Of a DNA stretch of 64,000 bases, positions 1 to 7,331 are shown piece by piece; position 1 is the first letter of the stretch, and every line of letters begins with the position of its first letter. Both the position numbers and the translations under genes were made by a program. The notes beneath the pieces are model-generated. The model had not been told where the DNA came from, did not search any database, and saw only the letters and a program-made list of their open reading frames with translations. The stretch covers positions 186,001 through 250,000 of the forward strand of contig CAJYNG010000019.1 of assembly GCA_913775725.1 (NCBI GenBank), written 5' to 3'. The stretch is from an uncultured Stenotrophomonas sp. (GTDB lineage Bacteria > Pseudomonadota > Gammaproteobacteria > Xanthomonadales > Xanthomonadaceae).

Positions 1-630
1 GATGACCCTTCACTGGCCACCCACTACGAAACCTGGAGCAACGACGGCCGCAGCGAGACGCAGATCATCAGCCTTACCGTGCGCCCCCTGCGCCGCCTGC
101 AGTTCGGCGGAACCAGCACCACGGGCCTGCTGGCGCTGGACTGGACCGATAGCCGCTCTTCTGCGCCCGACTACGAGGACGACTTCAGCACCGCGTACTA
201 CGAGAATCCGATCATCCGCTACGACGGCAGCTACATCCGCTACCGCGATCGTCCGGCAGACAACTTCACTCGCCCATGGACCGCGCGACTGGCCACCACC
301 ACGCATATCCCGGCAGCTCGGCTGACCTGGGGCAATACGCTGCGCTACCGGGCCGGCTATCGCGCGATACGGGACACCGGACTGAAGGATGTCCATGACG
401 GCCAGAGTGTTGCGGTCTGGGAAAGACGGCGGTTTGCCCCTTCGTTGATCTGGGACATGCGCATTGGCTGGGAGCAGCCGTTGTCGACGATGGGCACGGT
501 GTTTGCCAACGTGGATGTGTTCAACGTGCTGGATCGGCGCGCGGTGAATGGCGTATCCAGCAGCGTCAGCCGCGCGCCATACTACGAAATGGGACGCTCG
601 TTCTGGCTCGAAGTGGGCTACCGGTTCTGA
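1..630 (+). CDS. TonB-dependent receptor, C-terminal fragment (5' end outside window)
   Basis: The frame is open from the first base and gives about 209 residues of alternating polar and hydrophobic strands, with many Tyr/Trp/Arg residues. It ends in Gly-Tyr-Arg-Phe followed by a stop, the aromatic C-terminal signature of outer-membrane beta-barrels recognised by the Bam complex. The segment fits the last strands of a TonB-dependent receptor barrel; the plug, signal peptide and TonB box lie upstream of the window, so the ligand cannot be judged. A di-haem peroxidase follows directly, its N-terminal basic stretch beginning right at this stop codon, which suggests co-transcription and perhaps a metal or haem substrate. 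The barrel assignment is firm; the substrate is unknown. Confidence 0.8.
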   Translation, partial: DDPSLATHYETWSNDGRSETQIISLTVRPLRRLQFGGTSTTGLLALDWTDSRSSAPDYEDDFSTAYYENPIIRYDGSYIRYRDRPADNFTRPWTARLATTTHIPAARLTWGNTLRYRAGYRAIRDTGLKDVHDGQSVAVWERRRFAPSLIWDMRIGWEQPLSTMGTVFANVDVFNVLDRRAVNGVSSSVSRAPYYEMGRSFWLEVGYRF

Positions 631-665
631 GGCCCGCGCGCCGCCGCAGGCTTGGCTGGATTGCA

Positions 666-1763
666 GTGCTGGTCAGCGCCGTGCTGGCCAGCGCTGCACA
701 GCCACGTCCTTCCCAGCCGGTCTGCGCGCCTGCTCCGGGCAAGGCGGAACGCTGGGATGGCGCCTGCCTGCGTGCGCTCTACAGCAGCCCCAGTACGCGC
801 TGGCCCGCGCCGGAGGTCGAACCCGGCGTGGCGTGGAAGGAACTGGCCCCACTGCCGTCGCCCGTAGATCCACCGGACAATCCTTCCACGCCAGCCAAGG
901 TGGCGCTTGGCCGGCGGCTGTTCTTCGACCCGATCCTGTCGAAGTCGCGGCAGTTGGCCTGTGCCAGCTGCCACGATCCGGACCTGGGCTGGGCCGACGG
1001 TCGTCGCGTGTCCTTCGGGCACGGACGCCAGCCCGGTCGCCGCAATGCGCCCAGCGTGGCCACCAGCGCGCACGTGGCACCGCTGTTCTGGGATGGACGC
1101 GCGGCCACGCTGGAAGCGCAGGCGCTGCATCCCATCGCCGATCCCGTCGAAATGGGCTTCACCACGCAGGGCGCCGTGCGTCGCCTGCGCCGCGATGCGT
1201 CCTATCGCGCTGACTTCGCCGCGGTGTTCGCGCAACCGCGCATCGATGCCGCGCAGCTTGGCCAGGCCATCGCCGCCTTCGAGCGCAGCCTGTCACCGCG
1301 CAGCAGCCGCTTTGATCGCTTTCTGCGCGGCAATGCGCGTGCGCTGGACGATGCCCAGCTGCGTGGCCTGCACCTGTTCCGCACGCAGGCCGGTTGCATG
1401 AACTGCCACAGCGGGGCGGCGCTCACCGACAACGGCTTCCACAACCTGGGCCTGCATTTTCATGGGCGCGCGCGGCAGGATCTGGGGCGTTATGAGTTCA
1501 CCGGCGATCCCGCCGACAGCGGCCGGTTCCGGACGCCCTCGCTACGCGGCGTTGCCGCCACTGCACCGTACATGCACAACGGCATGATCCCGACGCTGTC
1601 CGGCGTACTGGTGTTCTACAACGTCGGCGGCGCGCGCCCGCGTGCACCGGCCTCGCCTCCGGCCGATGCGGCGCCCTTTCCTGCGCCTGATCCACTGCTG
1701 CGGCCGCGCGGGCTCAGCCGCCAGGACCTGCAGGACATCGAGGCGTTCCTGCAGACCCTGTAG
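666..1763 (+). CDS. Di-haem cytochrome c peroxidase / MauG-family protein
   Basis: The 365-residue product has two c-type haem sites, CASCH at residues 99-103 and CMNCH at 244-248, spaced as in bacterial di-haem cytochrome c peroxidases and MauG relatives. Such enzymes act in the periplasm, reducing hydrogen peroxide or oxidising a protein partner. The start is uncertain: GTG at 666 is used here, but the frame stays open upstream and reads ARRRRLGWIAVLVSAVLASA, an obvious signal peptide. The real start may therefore lie at a non-ATG codon around or before the receptor stop at 630. No ATG is available in this frame near that point. The gene is probably co-translated with the receptor. Confidence 0.85.
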   Translation: MLVSAVLASAAQPRPSQPVCAPAPGKAERWDGACLRALYSSPSTRWPAPEVEPGVAWKELAPLPSPVDPPDNPSTPAKVALGRRLFFDPILSKSRQLACASCHDPDLGWADGRRVSFGHGRQPGRRNAPSVATSAHVAPLFWDGRAATLEAQALHPIADPVEMGFTTQGAVRRLRRDASYRADFAAVFAQPRIDAAQLGQAIAAFERSLSPRSSRFDRFLRGNARALDDAQLRGLHLFRTQAGCMNCHSGAALTDNGFHNLGLHFHGRARQDLGRYEFTGDPADSGRFRTPSLRGVAATAPYMHNGMIPTLSGVLVFYNVGGARPRAPASPPADAAPFPAPDPLLRPRGLSRQDLQDIEAFLQTL

Positions 1764-1769
1764 CTGCGA

Positions 1770-3122
1770 TCAGCCGCCGGCAGGCGGCGCTGCAGCCGGT
1801 TTCGGTGGCAACAGCGGCGGCGCGGCAGCAATGGCAACCGGGCAGCCATAGGTGCCGGCAACGTCCATGTACAGGCTGTAGCGCTGGGTCGCGGCGAAAC
1901 CCACCCGCCAGTCCGGGTTGAACAGGGGGTCAGGCCCCGGTGTCAGGCCGATGTCCACCGGCAGGTTCAGCACTTCCTCGCCGATCATCACCGGCGTGGT
2001 CGCCTCTACGTACTGGATGTCTTCGCTGCCCGCAGTGGTGATCACGTTCTTGCGCCGGATCGCAGACGCGGGCGGCGCTGCCGGCAGCGTTCCACGGGCC
2101 TGGAAGGCGCCATTGAAGCCGGTATCCACCTTGACCAGGACGTTCTGCTTGCCAGCGCGGATCGGATAGCGGACGTCGTACGCATCCCCCCACAGCGTCG
2201 ACAGCGTGGCCATCCGCCGCGTGCACGGCACTGGGGTGGCCGCGGCCTGGATCACCAGCGCATCCTTGTTGACGCGTACCCGGCCCAGCGCGCGCAGCAC
2301 GTCCAGGCCGATGCGGGGCAGATCGTCCTGACCCAGCACCGCGAAGGAAACGCCGCGCACTGCCAGACCGCCGATCTCGAGATCGGCCGGCGCCGCCAGC
2401 GCATACAACTGCCCGGGCTTGCCATCGGCCACCATGAAACCTTCGGTCAGCTCCAGCCCGAGTTCGGCCGCCAGTGTGCGCCCGATGCGCGAACGCGCCG
2501 CGCCGCTGTCCAGATGCACGCGCACCTCGCGTTCGCCGGTGGCAGTACGGACCTTCAAGGCGAGCGTCGGCAGTTCGTTGCTCATCTGCAGGGGAACGCT
2601 GACATCGCGGGCAGGCGCCGGCACTGCCAGCGCATTGCGCGGCCAGGCGGTGAAACGCTCGAAATGCGGCTCACTGATGCCGGCGAGATGGATGTCGCCC
2701 ATCTGACGTTTCAGCAACGGCCGGATATCGCGCTCCAGCAGCGTGCGGACCTGCAGCATCTGCGTTGCCCATCCGGCGATATCGCCCTGCAGCAGCAGAT
2801 TTCCGGCCAGGGTGGCCGAGCACAGGTACTCAACCCCCTTCACGCTGTCGGCCGGTTCACTGGCCACGGCCTGCAGGCATTGCTGGGCGGCTTGGCTGGA
2901 GCGTTTCAGCTCCCCACGCACCCGGTAGAAGCCCGCCTGGCCAAGCAGTCCCTTTGCCCCCTGGGCCTTGCCCAGCGCCTGCAGCCTTCCCAGTTCCGCG
3001 AGGCGCACGCTGCGGGTGTAGCGATAGGGATCGCTCAGTTCGCCGTCCGGTGTCTCCACGGCGGCAGCCGAAGCCACTGCCGTGGCAACCAACGCACTCA
3101 CTCCCAACCACATTCGATGCAT
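1770..3122 (-). CDS. Secreted retropepsin-like aspartyl protease
   Basis: This 450-residue protein starts with a signal peptide (MHRMWLGVSALVATAVASAA). It carries two aspartic-protease-type motifs on one chain, LDSGAARS near residues 204-211 and VDTGFNGAF near 332-340, each followed by strands typical of retroviral-type aspartyl proteases (for example DLEIGGLAVRGVSFAV, then GLDVLRALG). Bacterial proteins of this kind normally carry one such domain and act as dimers; two in tandem would make a pepsin-like single chain. The first motif is DSG, the second DTG, and both aspartates are kept. The N-terminal 150 residues are helical, possibly TPR-like. It converges on the di-haem peroxidase with a 6-base gap. 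Substrate unknown. Confidence 0.7.
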   Translation of the reverse strand: MHRMWLGVSALVATAVASAAAVETPDGELSDPYRYTRSVRLAELGRLQALGKAQGAKGLLGQAGFYRVRGELKRSSQAAQQCLQAVASEPADSVKGVEYLCSATLAGNLLLQGDIAGWATQMLQVRTLLERDIRPLLKRQMGDIHLAGISEPHFERFTAWPRNALAVPAPARDVSVPLQMSNELPTLALKVRTATGEREVRVHLDSGAARSRIGRTLAAELGLELTEGFMVADGKPGQLYALAAPADLEIGGLAVRGVSFAVLGQDDLPRIGLDVLRALGRVRVNKDALVIQAAATPVPCTRRMATLSTLWGDAYDVRYPIRAGKQNVLVKVDTGFNGAFQARGTLPAAPPASAIRRKNVITTAGSEDIQYVEATTPVMIGEEVLNLPVDIGLTPGPDPLFNPDWRVGFAATQRYSLYMDVAGTYGCPVAIAAAPPLLPPKPAAAPPAGG

Positions 3123-3189
3123 CGAGGTTACTCCTGTCTACCCGACGCCGACCGTATCACGGTGGCAATGACATCTGCCGCTGCAGCCT

Positions 3190-4014
3190 TCAGCCACGTG
3201 TGATTGAACTTCGGATCGCGCGCAGTTGCTGTTTCACCGCACGCTCCTGCGTGGCATCCATGCGCAGCAGTGCCTTCTGCCCCACTGAACGCGACTGCAG
3301 ATCGGGATCGACAAAGCGGTAGCGGCCCCGTTCATCACGCACCACCGCCACCGGCCGCGCCGGTTCCGGGGTCTCCAGCAGGTGATCGATCACCGCCACC
3401 AGGCGGTCGTTGAAATAGCCCTCCGGCCGGCCCAGGTCGACGTAGGCCTGTTGGATCAGCGGATAGAAGCGCTTGTAGGCCGTGGCCGTTGCCGCCGGAT
3501 CGAGCGCGGTAAATGCCTGCACGTAGGGCGCATAGCGCGCCGCGTTGCTGGCGGCGATGCGTTCGCCGCCCTCACCGGGCTCGACCTGCAGATTGCCCGG
3601 CAACGGCCGCGCGGCCAGTGCGGTCGGCGGCACGCTGGGCTTGTCCAGGTTGTCGACCTGGGTGACCAGGCGCTGGATCAGATGGTCGCGCAACAGCAGG
3701 GTCAGCGGCCCTTCGCCCTGGAACAGCTGGCTCAATGCCCCCCAGGCAGCGGCATCGCTGTCAGCCAGCTTCGGCAGCGCCGGATCTGCCGCGGCCTCGG
3801 TATCCAGCGGATGCTTGATCGGAGGCGGCGCTGGCGCGGGTTCTGCGGCCGCCTGCGGTTGTGGCGGTGCGCTGGTACTGGCAGGGGTTGATTGCACCGG
3901 CACCGAAACACCGTCTGCCAGGCTCTTCAGCTGATCGCGGAACAACCAACCGCCCGCGCCACCGATCACCACCACGCCCAACACCCAGGGCCATACCGCC
4001 TTTCCACTCTGCAT
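3190..4014 (-). CDS. DUF3014 family membrane-anchored protein
   Basis: The product is 274 residues. A single membrane segment near the N-terminus (VLGVVVIGGAGGWLF) is followed by a Pro/Ala-rich linker and a soluble domain with FYPLIQQAYVDLGRPEGYF, which I recognise as DUF3014; its function is unknown. The ATG at 4014 is chosen because GAGGTG lies 9 bases upstream. An upstream extension of the frame would translate the hexanucleotide repeat into an Arg-Thr tract and is unlikely to be coding. The gene is divergent from the glutathione S-transferase. Its C-terminus is most likely periplasmic (inferred from the N-terminal anchor). Confidence 0.65.
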   Translation of the reverse strand: MQSGKAVWPWVLGVVVIGGAGGWLFRDQLKSLADGVSVPVQSTPASTSAPPQPQAAAEPAPAPPPIKHPLDTEAAADPALPKLADSDAAAWGALSQLFQGEGPLTLLLRDHLIQRLVTQVDNLDKPSVPPTALAARPLPGNLQVEPGEGGERIAASNAARYAPYVQAFTALDPAATATAYKRFYPLIQQAYVDLGRPEGYFNDRLVAVIDHLLETPEPARPVAVVRDERGRYRFVDPDLQSRSVGQKALLRMDATQERAVKQQLRAIRSSITRG

Positions 4015-4093
4015 GATGCAGCACCTCGTTTCACACACACGGATAAGGTGTGACCCCACCAATTCCAACGGGTTCCCCGCCCGTTCCGCTGCC

Positions 4094-4129
4094 GTTCGGG
4101 TTCGGGTTCGGGTTCGGGTTCGGGTTCGG
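4094..4129. repeat. Hexanucleotide tandem repeat, (GTTCGG)6
   Basis: Six perfect, uninterrupted GTTCGG units are followed by a diverged unit (GTCTGC). They sit in the middle of the 194-base region between the divergent DUF3014 and GST genes, 80 bases from each start codon. Changes in copy number would alter the spacing of promoter elements but would not shift a reading frame. Confidence 0.9.
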
Positions 4130-4208
4130 GTCTGCATCAGAACCGCGCTCACGCCTGCTTTGCACGCCCCGCGCGACGCTGTGGGTCTTGTCCTGTGGAG
4201 GCACTGCC

Positions 4209-4919
4209 ATGCAGTACGCGCTGTATTACTGGACCGGCATCCAGGGCCGTGGCGAGTTCGTGCGCCTGGCGCTTGAAGATGCCGGCGCCGACTACATCGA
4301 CATGGCGCGGGTGCATGGCGACGCAGTGATGCAGCCGTTTCTCGATGGCAGCAGTGAAGGTGCGCAGCCCTTCGCGCCGCCGTTCCTGAAGGCGGGCCGC
4401 CAGGTCATCGCGCAGGTCGCGGCCATCCTGGATTTCCTCGGCCCGACGCTGGACCTGGTGCCGCAGGCGGCCTCACGGCGGATGCAGGCGCTGCAACTGC
4501 AGCTGACCATCGCCGATCTGGTAGCCGAGGTGCACGACACCCATCATCCGATCGCTGCATCGAAGTACTACGAAGAGCAGAAGACCGAAGCCAAGGCGCG
4601 TGCCGCGTCACTGCGCAGCGAGCGGCTGCCGAAGTTCCTCGGCTACTTCGAGCAGGTGCTGGCGGCCAACGGTGGCCGCCACGCACTGCGCGAGCATTCG
4701 TATGTGGATCTGTCGCTGTTCCAACTGCTGAGCGGGCTGGACTACATGTTCCCGCGCCGCATGCAGGCATTGGCGCCGACCCTGCCCCTGCTGCGTGCGC
4801 TGCAGGAGCGGGTGGCGAAACGGCCGAACATCGCCGCCTATCTGGCCTCGGATCGGCGCCTGGCGTTCAACACCCAAGGCATCTTCCGCCACTACCCCGA
4901 GCTGGATGGAGCGCGCTGA
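4209..4919 (+). CDS. Glutathione S-transferase family protein
   Basis: The 236-residue protein opens with MQYALYYWTGIQGRGEFVRL, the thioredoxin-fold N-terminal domain of glutathione S-transferases (Tyr near position 7, then GRGEFVRLALEDAG). An all-helical C-terminal domain follows, with the SYVDLSLFQLLSGL stretch typical of the family. It is expected to be cytosolic and to conjugate or reduce with glutathione. The ATG at 4209 is preceded by GGAGG at a good distance. The frame is open further upstream through the hexamer repeat, but there is no need to start there. Which GST class is unclear; N-terminal spacing resembles sigma/mu-like bacterial members. Confidence 0.85.
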   Translation: MQYALYYWTGIQGRGEFVRLALEDAGADYIDMARVHGDAVMQPFLDGSSEGAQPFAPPFLKAGRQVIAQVAAILDFLGPTLDLVPQAASRRMQALQLQLTIADLVAEVHDTHHPIAASKYYEEQKTEAKARAASLRSERLPKFLGYFEQVLAANGGRHALREHSYVDLSLFQLLSGLDYMFPRRMQALAPTLPLLRALQERVAKRPNIAAYLASDRRLAFNTQGIFRHYPELDGAR

Positions 4920-4942
4920 TACCGCCGCCTGCAACTCCTGTT

Positions 4943-5042
4943 GTAGAGCCGAGCCATGCTCGGCTCAGAGCAGCCGAGCGCAGGCTCGGCTCTACAGAGC
5001 ACCAGAAGTGGAAGGAGCGGTAGCGCCGGGCCATGCCCGGCG
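4943..5042. repeat. SMAG-type GTAG palindromes (three)
   Basis: A GTAGAGCCGAGC...GCTCGGCT unit at 4943-4967 is followed by an inverted copy at 4973-4996 ending in CTAC, so the pair can form one long hairpin. A third unit of a different subtype, GTAGCGCCGGGCCATGCCCGG, lies at 5020-5042, just before the permease stop. The GTAG end plus short stem matches the SMAG elements of S. maltophilia. Confidence 0.85.
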
Positions 5043-5049
5043 TCACCGG

Positions 5050-6660
5050 TCAATGATCAGTGCGATCACCCAGCGGTTGCACCGGCTGCTTCTGCAGCGA
5101 CAACAACCCCAGCAGCAACGCCAGTGCCACGTAGGCACCAGCGAACTGCCAGCTGATGATCCGTGCCAGCCCGTCCAGATCCCACGGCAGGTAGATGCCG
5201 CCGCGTGGGTCCACCGAGTGGATCAGGCCGAACAGGGTCAGCGCCGCCGCCACCAGCAGGAAGCCGCAGGCGCGGCGCAGGCGTCCATCGACCATCGCCG
5301 CCACCGCCGAGATCCACAGCATCGAAGTGATGATGAAGCCGTTGCCGAGAGTGAAGATCACCGCCAGCTCAGGCAGGCCATGACCGTCGAGCTTGGTCAA
5401 CAGCTGCGGCAGCTGGTCCGGGGCGATCCAGCCTGGCGCCTTGATCGCCAGCAGGTACGCCACCGACGGCAGGAAACCGAACACCATCGCGCCGGTATGG
5501 TGGCGCGGCGTGGCCTGGAAGGCCTGCGTAGTGATGTCGATGGCCACGTACACGATGATCGGTGCCAGCACCGCCAACGGCAGCCACTGCACCAGCCCGG
5601 AGATGATGCCCAGCATGCCGCCGATGCCGACGAACAGGCCGGTCAGCAGCGTGTAGCCGCTGCGCGCACCCATGTGCTTGTACGCCGGCTGGCCGATGTA
5701 CGGCGTGGTCTGCGCCACGCCGCCGCAGACGCCGGCCACCAGCGTGGCCACCGCTTCCACCAGCAGGATGTCGCGGGTGCGGTAGTCATCGCCGGCCGCG
5801 CGTGCACTCTCGGACACATTGATGCCACCGACCACCATCAGCAGGCCGAACGGCAGCAGCAGCGGCAGGTAGGTCATCGCGGTGGGCAGGCCGTCGAGGA
5901 AGCCCAGCGTCGGCAGCGGCAGCACCACCTGCGGCGGCACCCACGCCGGCACATGGAAGCCCGGCGCGCCCAGCCCGGCCACACCGAGGCCGTAATACAG
6001 CACGGTGCCGAACACGAAGGCCAGCAGCACACCCGGGCCACGCACCGGCAGCTTGCCCTTGGCGATCAGCACGTACAGCAGCAGGCCCAGCGTGGTGAAG
6101 CCGACCAGCGGCGAGCGCAGCGTTTCCAGCAGTGGCAGCAGGCCCATCAGCACCAGCGCGATGCCCGCGATGGAACCCAGCAGCGCCGCCCGCGGCAGCG
6201 CGCGGGTGACCGCTTCGCCGAAGAACGACAGCACGAACTTCAGCACGCCCATGATGACCAGCGCGGCCATGCCCAGCTGCCAGGTGGCGATGCCCGCTGC
6301 GTGCGGGTCCATGCCCTGCTGCTTGAAGGCGATGAAGGCCGGGCCGAGCACCAGCAGCGCCATGCCGATGCTGGTCGGTGCATCCAGGCCCAGAGGCATG
6401 GCGGTGACATCGTCGCGGCCGGTACGCGCAGCCAGCCGGCGTGCCATCAGGGTGTACAGCAGGTTGCCGACCAGCACGCCGAAGGCGGTGCCGGGGAACA
6501 TGCGGCCGAACACTACGTCGGCGGGGAACTGGAAGATCCCGACCAGGGCCATGGCGATGAAGCCGAGGATGGAGAGATTGTCGACGACCAGGCCGAAGAA
6601 GCCGTTGAAGTCGCCGGAGACGAACCAGCGACGCGGTGCGGCGGAAGCGGGAGCGGACAT
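5050..6660 (-). CDS. NCS2-family (xanthine/uracil-type) permease
   Basis: The 536-residue polytopic membrane protein has about 12-14 hydrophobic segments. Early sequence GLVVDNLSILGFIAMALVG, then RDDVTAMPLG and VCGGVAQTTPY, fit the NCS2 / AzgA-like nucleobase permease superfamily, in which broken helices 3 and 10 carry short polar-Gly motifs. Expected role: proton-coupled uptake of a purine-like base or another small anion across the inner membrane. ATG 6660 is chosen because hydrophobic sequence begins about 20 residues later; no strong ribosome-binding site is visible, and upstream in-frame sequence runs into a long palindromic repeat. The substrate cannot be told. The gene stands alone between repeats. 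Confidence 0.75.
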   Translation of the reverse strand: MSAPASAAPRRWFVSGDFNGFFGLVVDNLSILGFIAMALVGIFQFPADVVFGRMFPGTAFGVLVGNLLYTLMARRLAARTGRDDVTAMPLGLDAPTSIGMALLVLGPAFIAFKQQGMDPHAAGIATWQLGMAALVIMGVLKFVLSFFGEAVTRALPRAALLGSIAGIALVLMGLLPLLETLRSPLVGFTTLGLLLYVLIAKGKLPVRGPGVLLAFVFGTVLYYGLGVAGLGAPGFHVPAWVPPQVVLPLPTLGFLDGLPTAMTYLPLLLPFGLLMVVGGINVSESARAAGDDYRTRDILLVEAVATLVAGVCGGVAQTTPYIGQPAYKHMGARSGYTLLTGLFVGIGGMLGIISGLVQWLPLAVLAPIIVYVAIDITTQAFQATPRHHTGAMVFGFLPSVAYLLAIKAPGWIAPDQLPQLLTKLDGHGLPELAVIFTLGNGFIITSMLWISAVAAMVDGRLRRACGFLLVAAALTLFGLIHSVDPRGGIYLPWDLDGLARIISWQFAGAYVALALLLGLLSLQKQPVQPLGDRTDH

Positions 6661-6801
6661 GGAAGGGGTGGTGGGGGTGGGGACCGCCGATGGTAGGCCC
6701 AGCGGGGCCGGCGCGCCAATTCCGTCGTGGAATGATGGGTTCCAGCCAACGGCGGGGCTCCTCGTGGCTGGGTTGGTCGCGGACAGCGATTTCCTGGGTT
6801 G

Positions 6802-6904
6802 GGCCGGTCGGGTAGATGGCGCGGGGGCGCCGTAAACCCATCCTTGGGGGCTTGGCCGCGGCATCCATGCCGCGGACACCCCCGCGCCATCTACCCGCCC
6901 GGCC
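6802..6904. repeat. Long compound inverted repeat, 26-bp arms
   Basis: Arms 6802-6827 and 6879-6904 are reverse complements with one mismatch (for example CGGGTAGATGGCGCGGGGG against its complement). The 51-base centre holds two smaller hairpins, one around CCCATCCTTGGG and one CCGCGGCATCCATGCCGCGG (6856-6875). The centre closely matches that of the element at 57493-57594, but the arms do not. Confidence 0.85.
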
Positions 6905-6974
6905 TCTGACAATTTCCTGCGCGTGCCAGCCACGGAAGAGAATCAAAGATCAAAAGCAAAGGCAGGCTCTCTTT

Positions 6975-7040
6975 GTAGAGCCGAGCCCATGCTCGGCTGC
7001 TGTACGCGAAACCTCCGAGCCGAGCATGGCTCGGCTCTAC
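6975..7040. repeat. SMAG-type inverted dimer
   Basis: A GTAG unit (GTAGAGCCGAGCCCATGCTC) and an inverted copy ending in GGCTCTAC form a 66-base dyad in the gene-free interval between the permease start and poxB. Confidence 0.85.
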
Positions 7041-7068
7041 AGAAGATCATTCAGATCGTTCCTTCGTT

Positions 7069-7118
7069 CATTCACGCATGGCGTGGATCTACCGTGTCGA
7101 CCAAGGTCGACACCTACC
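7069..7118. repeat. Two further GTAG-type palindromes in inverse orientation
   Basis: TCACGCATGGCGTGGATCTAC at 7071-7091 and GTGTCGACCAAGGTCGACAC followed by CTACC (7096-7118) are short stems ending in CTAC, two other subtypes of the same repeat style. The interval 6661-7331 contains only repeats; I see no gene in it. Confidence 0.6.
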
Positions 7119-7140
7119 AACAGCAGCGGAAGACTGTCGA

Positions 7141-7244
7141 AGGCGGGGTGGGTCCGGTTGCGGGGGCGTGAGCGCCATGGATGGCGCGATCGAGCTTACA
7201 TGGACGTACTTGCAGCGTCCCCCGCAACCGGACCCACCCCGCCT
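7141..7244. repeat. Long compound inverted repeat, perfect 26-bp arms
   Basis: Arms 7141-7166 and 7219-7244 are perfect reverse complements. The 52-base centre has its own hairpin (GCGCCATGGATGGCGC, 7172-7187). The architecture matches that of 6802-6904 but both arms and centre differ in sequence. A smaller palindrome, GCAGGGCGCAGCCCTGC (7302-7318), follows and recurs at 57430-57446 beside the third element. Confidence 0.85.
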
Positions 7245-7331
7245 ACTCACGGCAAACCTGCTTTTGACCTTGCTTCGGCGGTTGCCGTGGTTTCGGCGGG
7301 TGCAGGGCGCAGCCCTGCATCGACCAACCCC

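Noticed and set aside
4050-4208. N-terminal extension of the GST through the hexamer repeat (Phe-Gly tract)
   Set aside because: The internal ATG at 4209 has a good ribosome-binding site and the standard GST N-terminus.
4795-6696. 633-codon open frame on the plus strand
   Set aside because: Antisense to the NCS2 permease; Gln/Arg/His-rich shadow.
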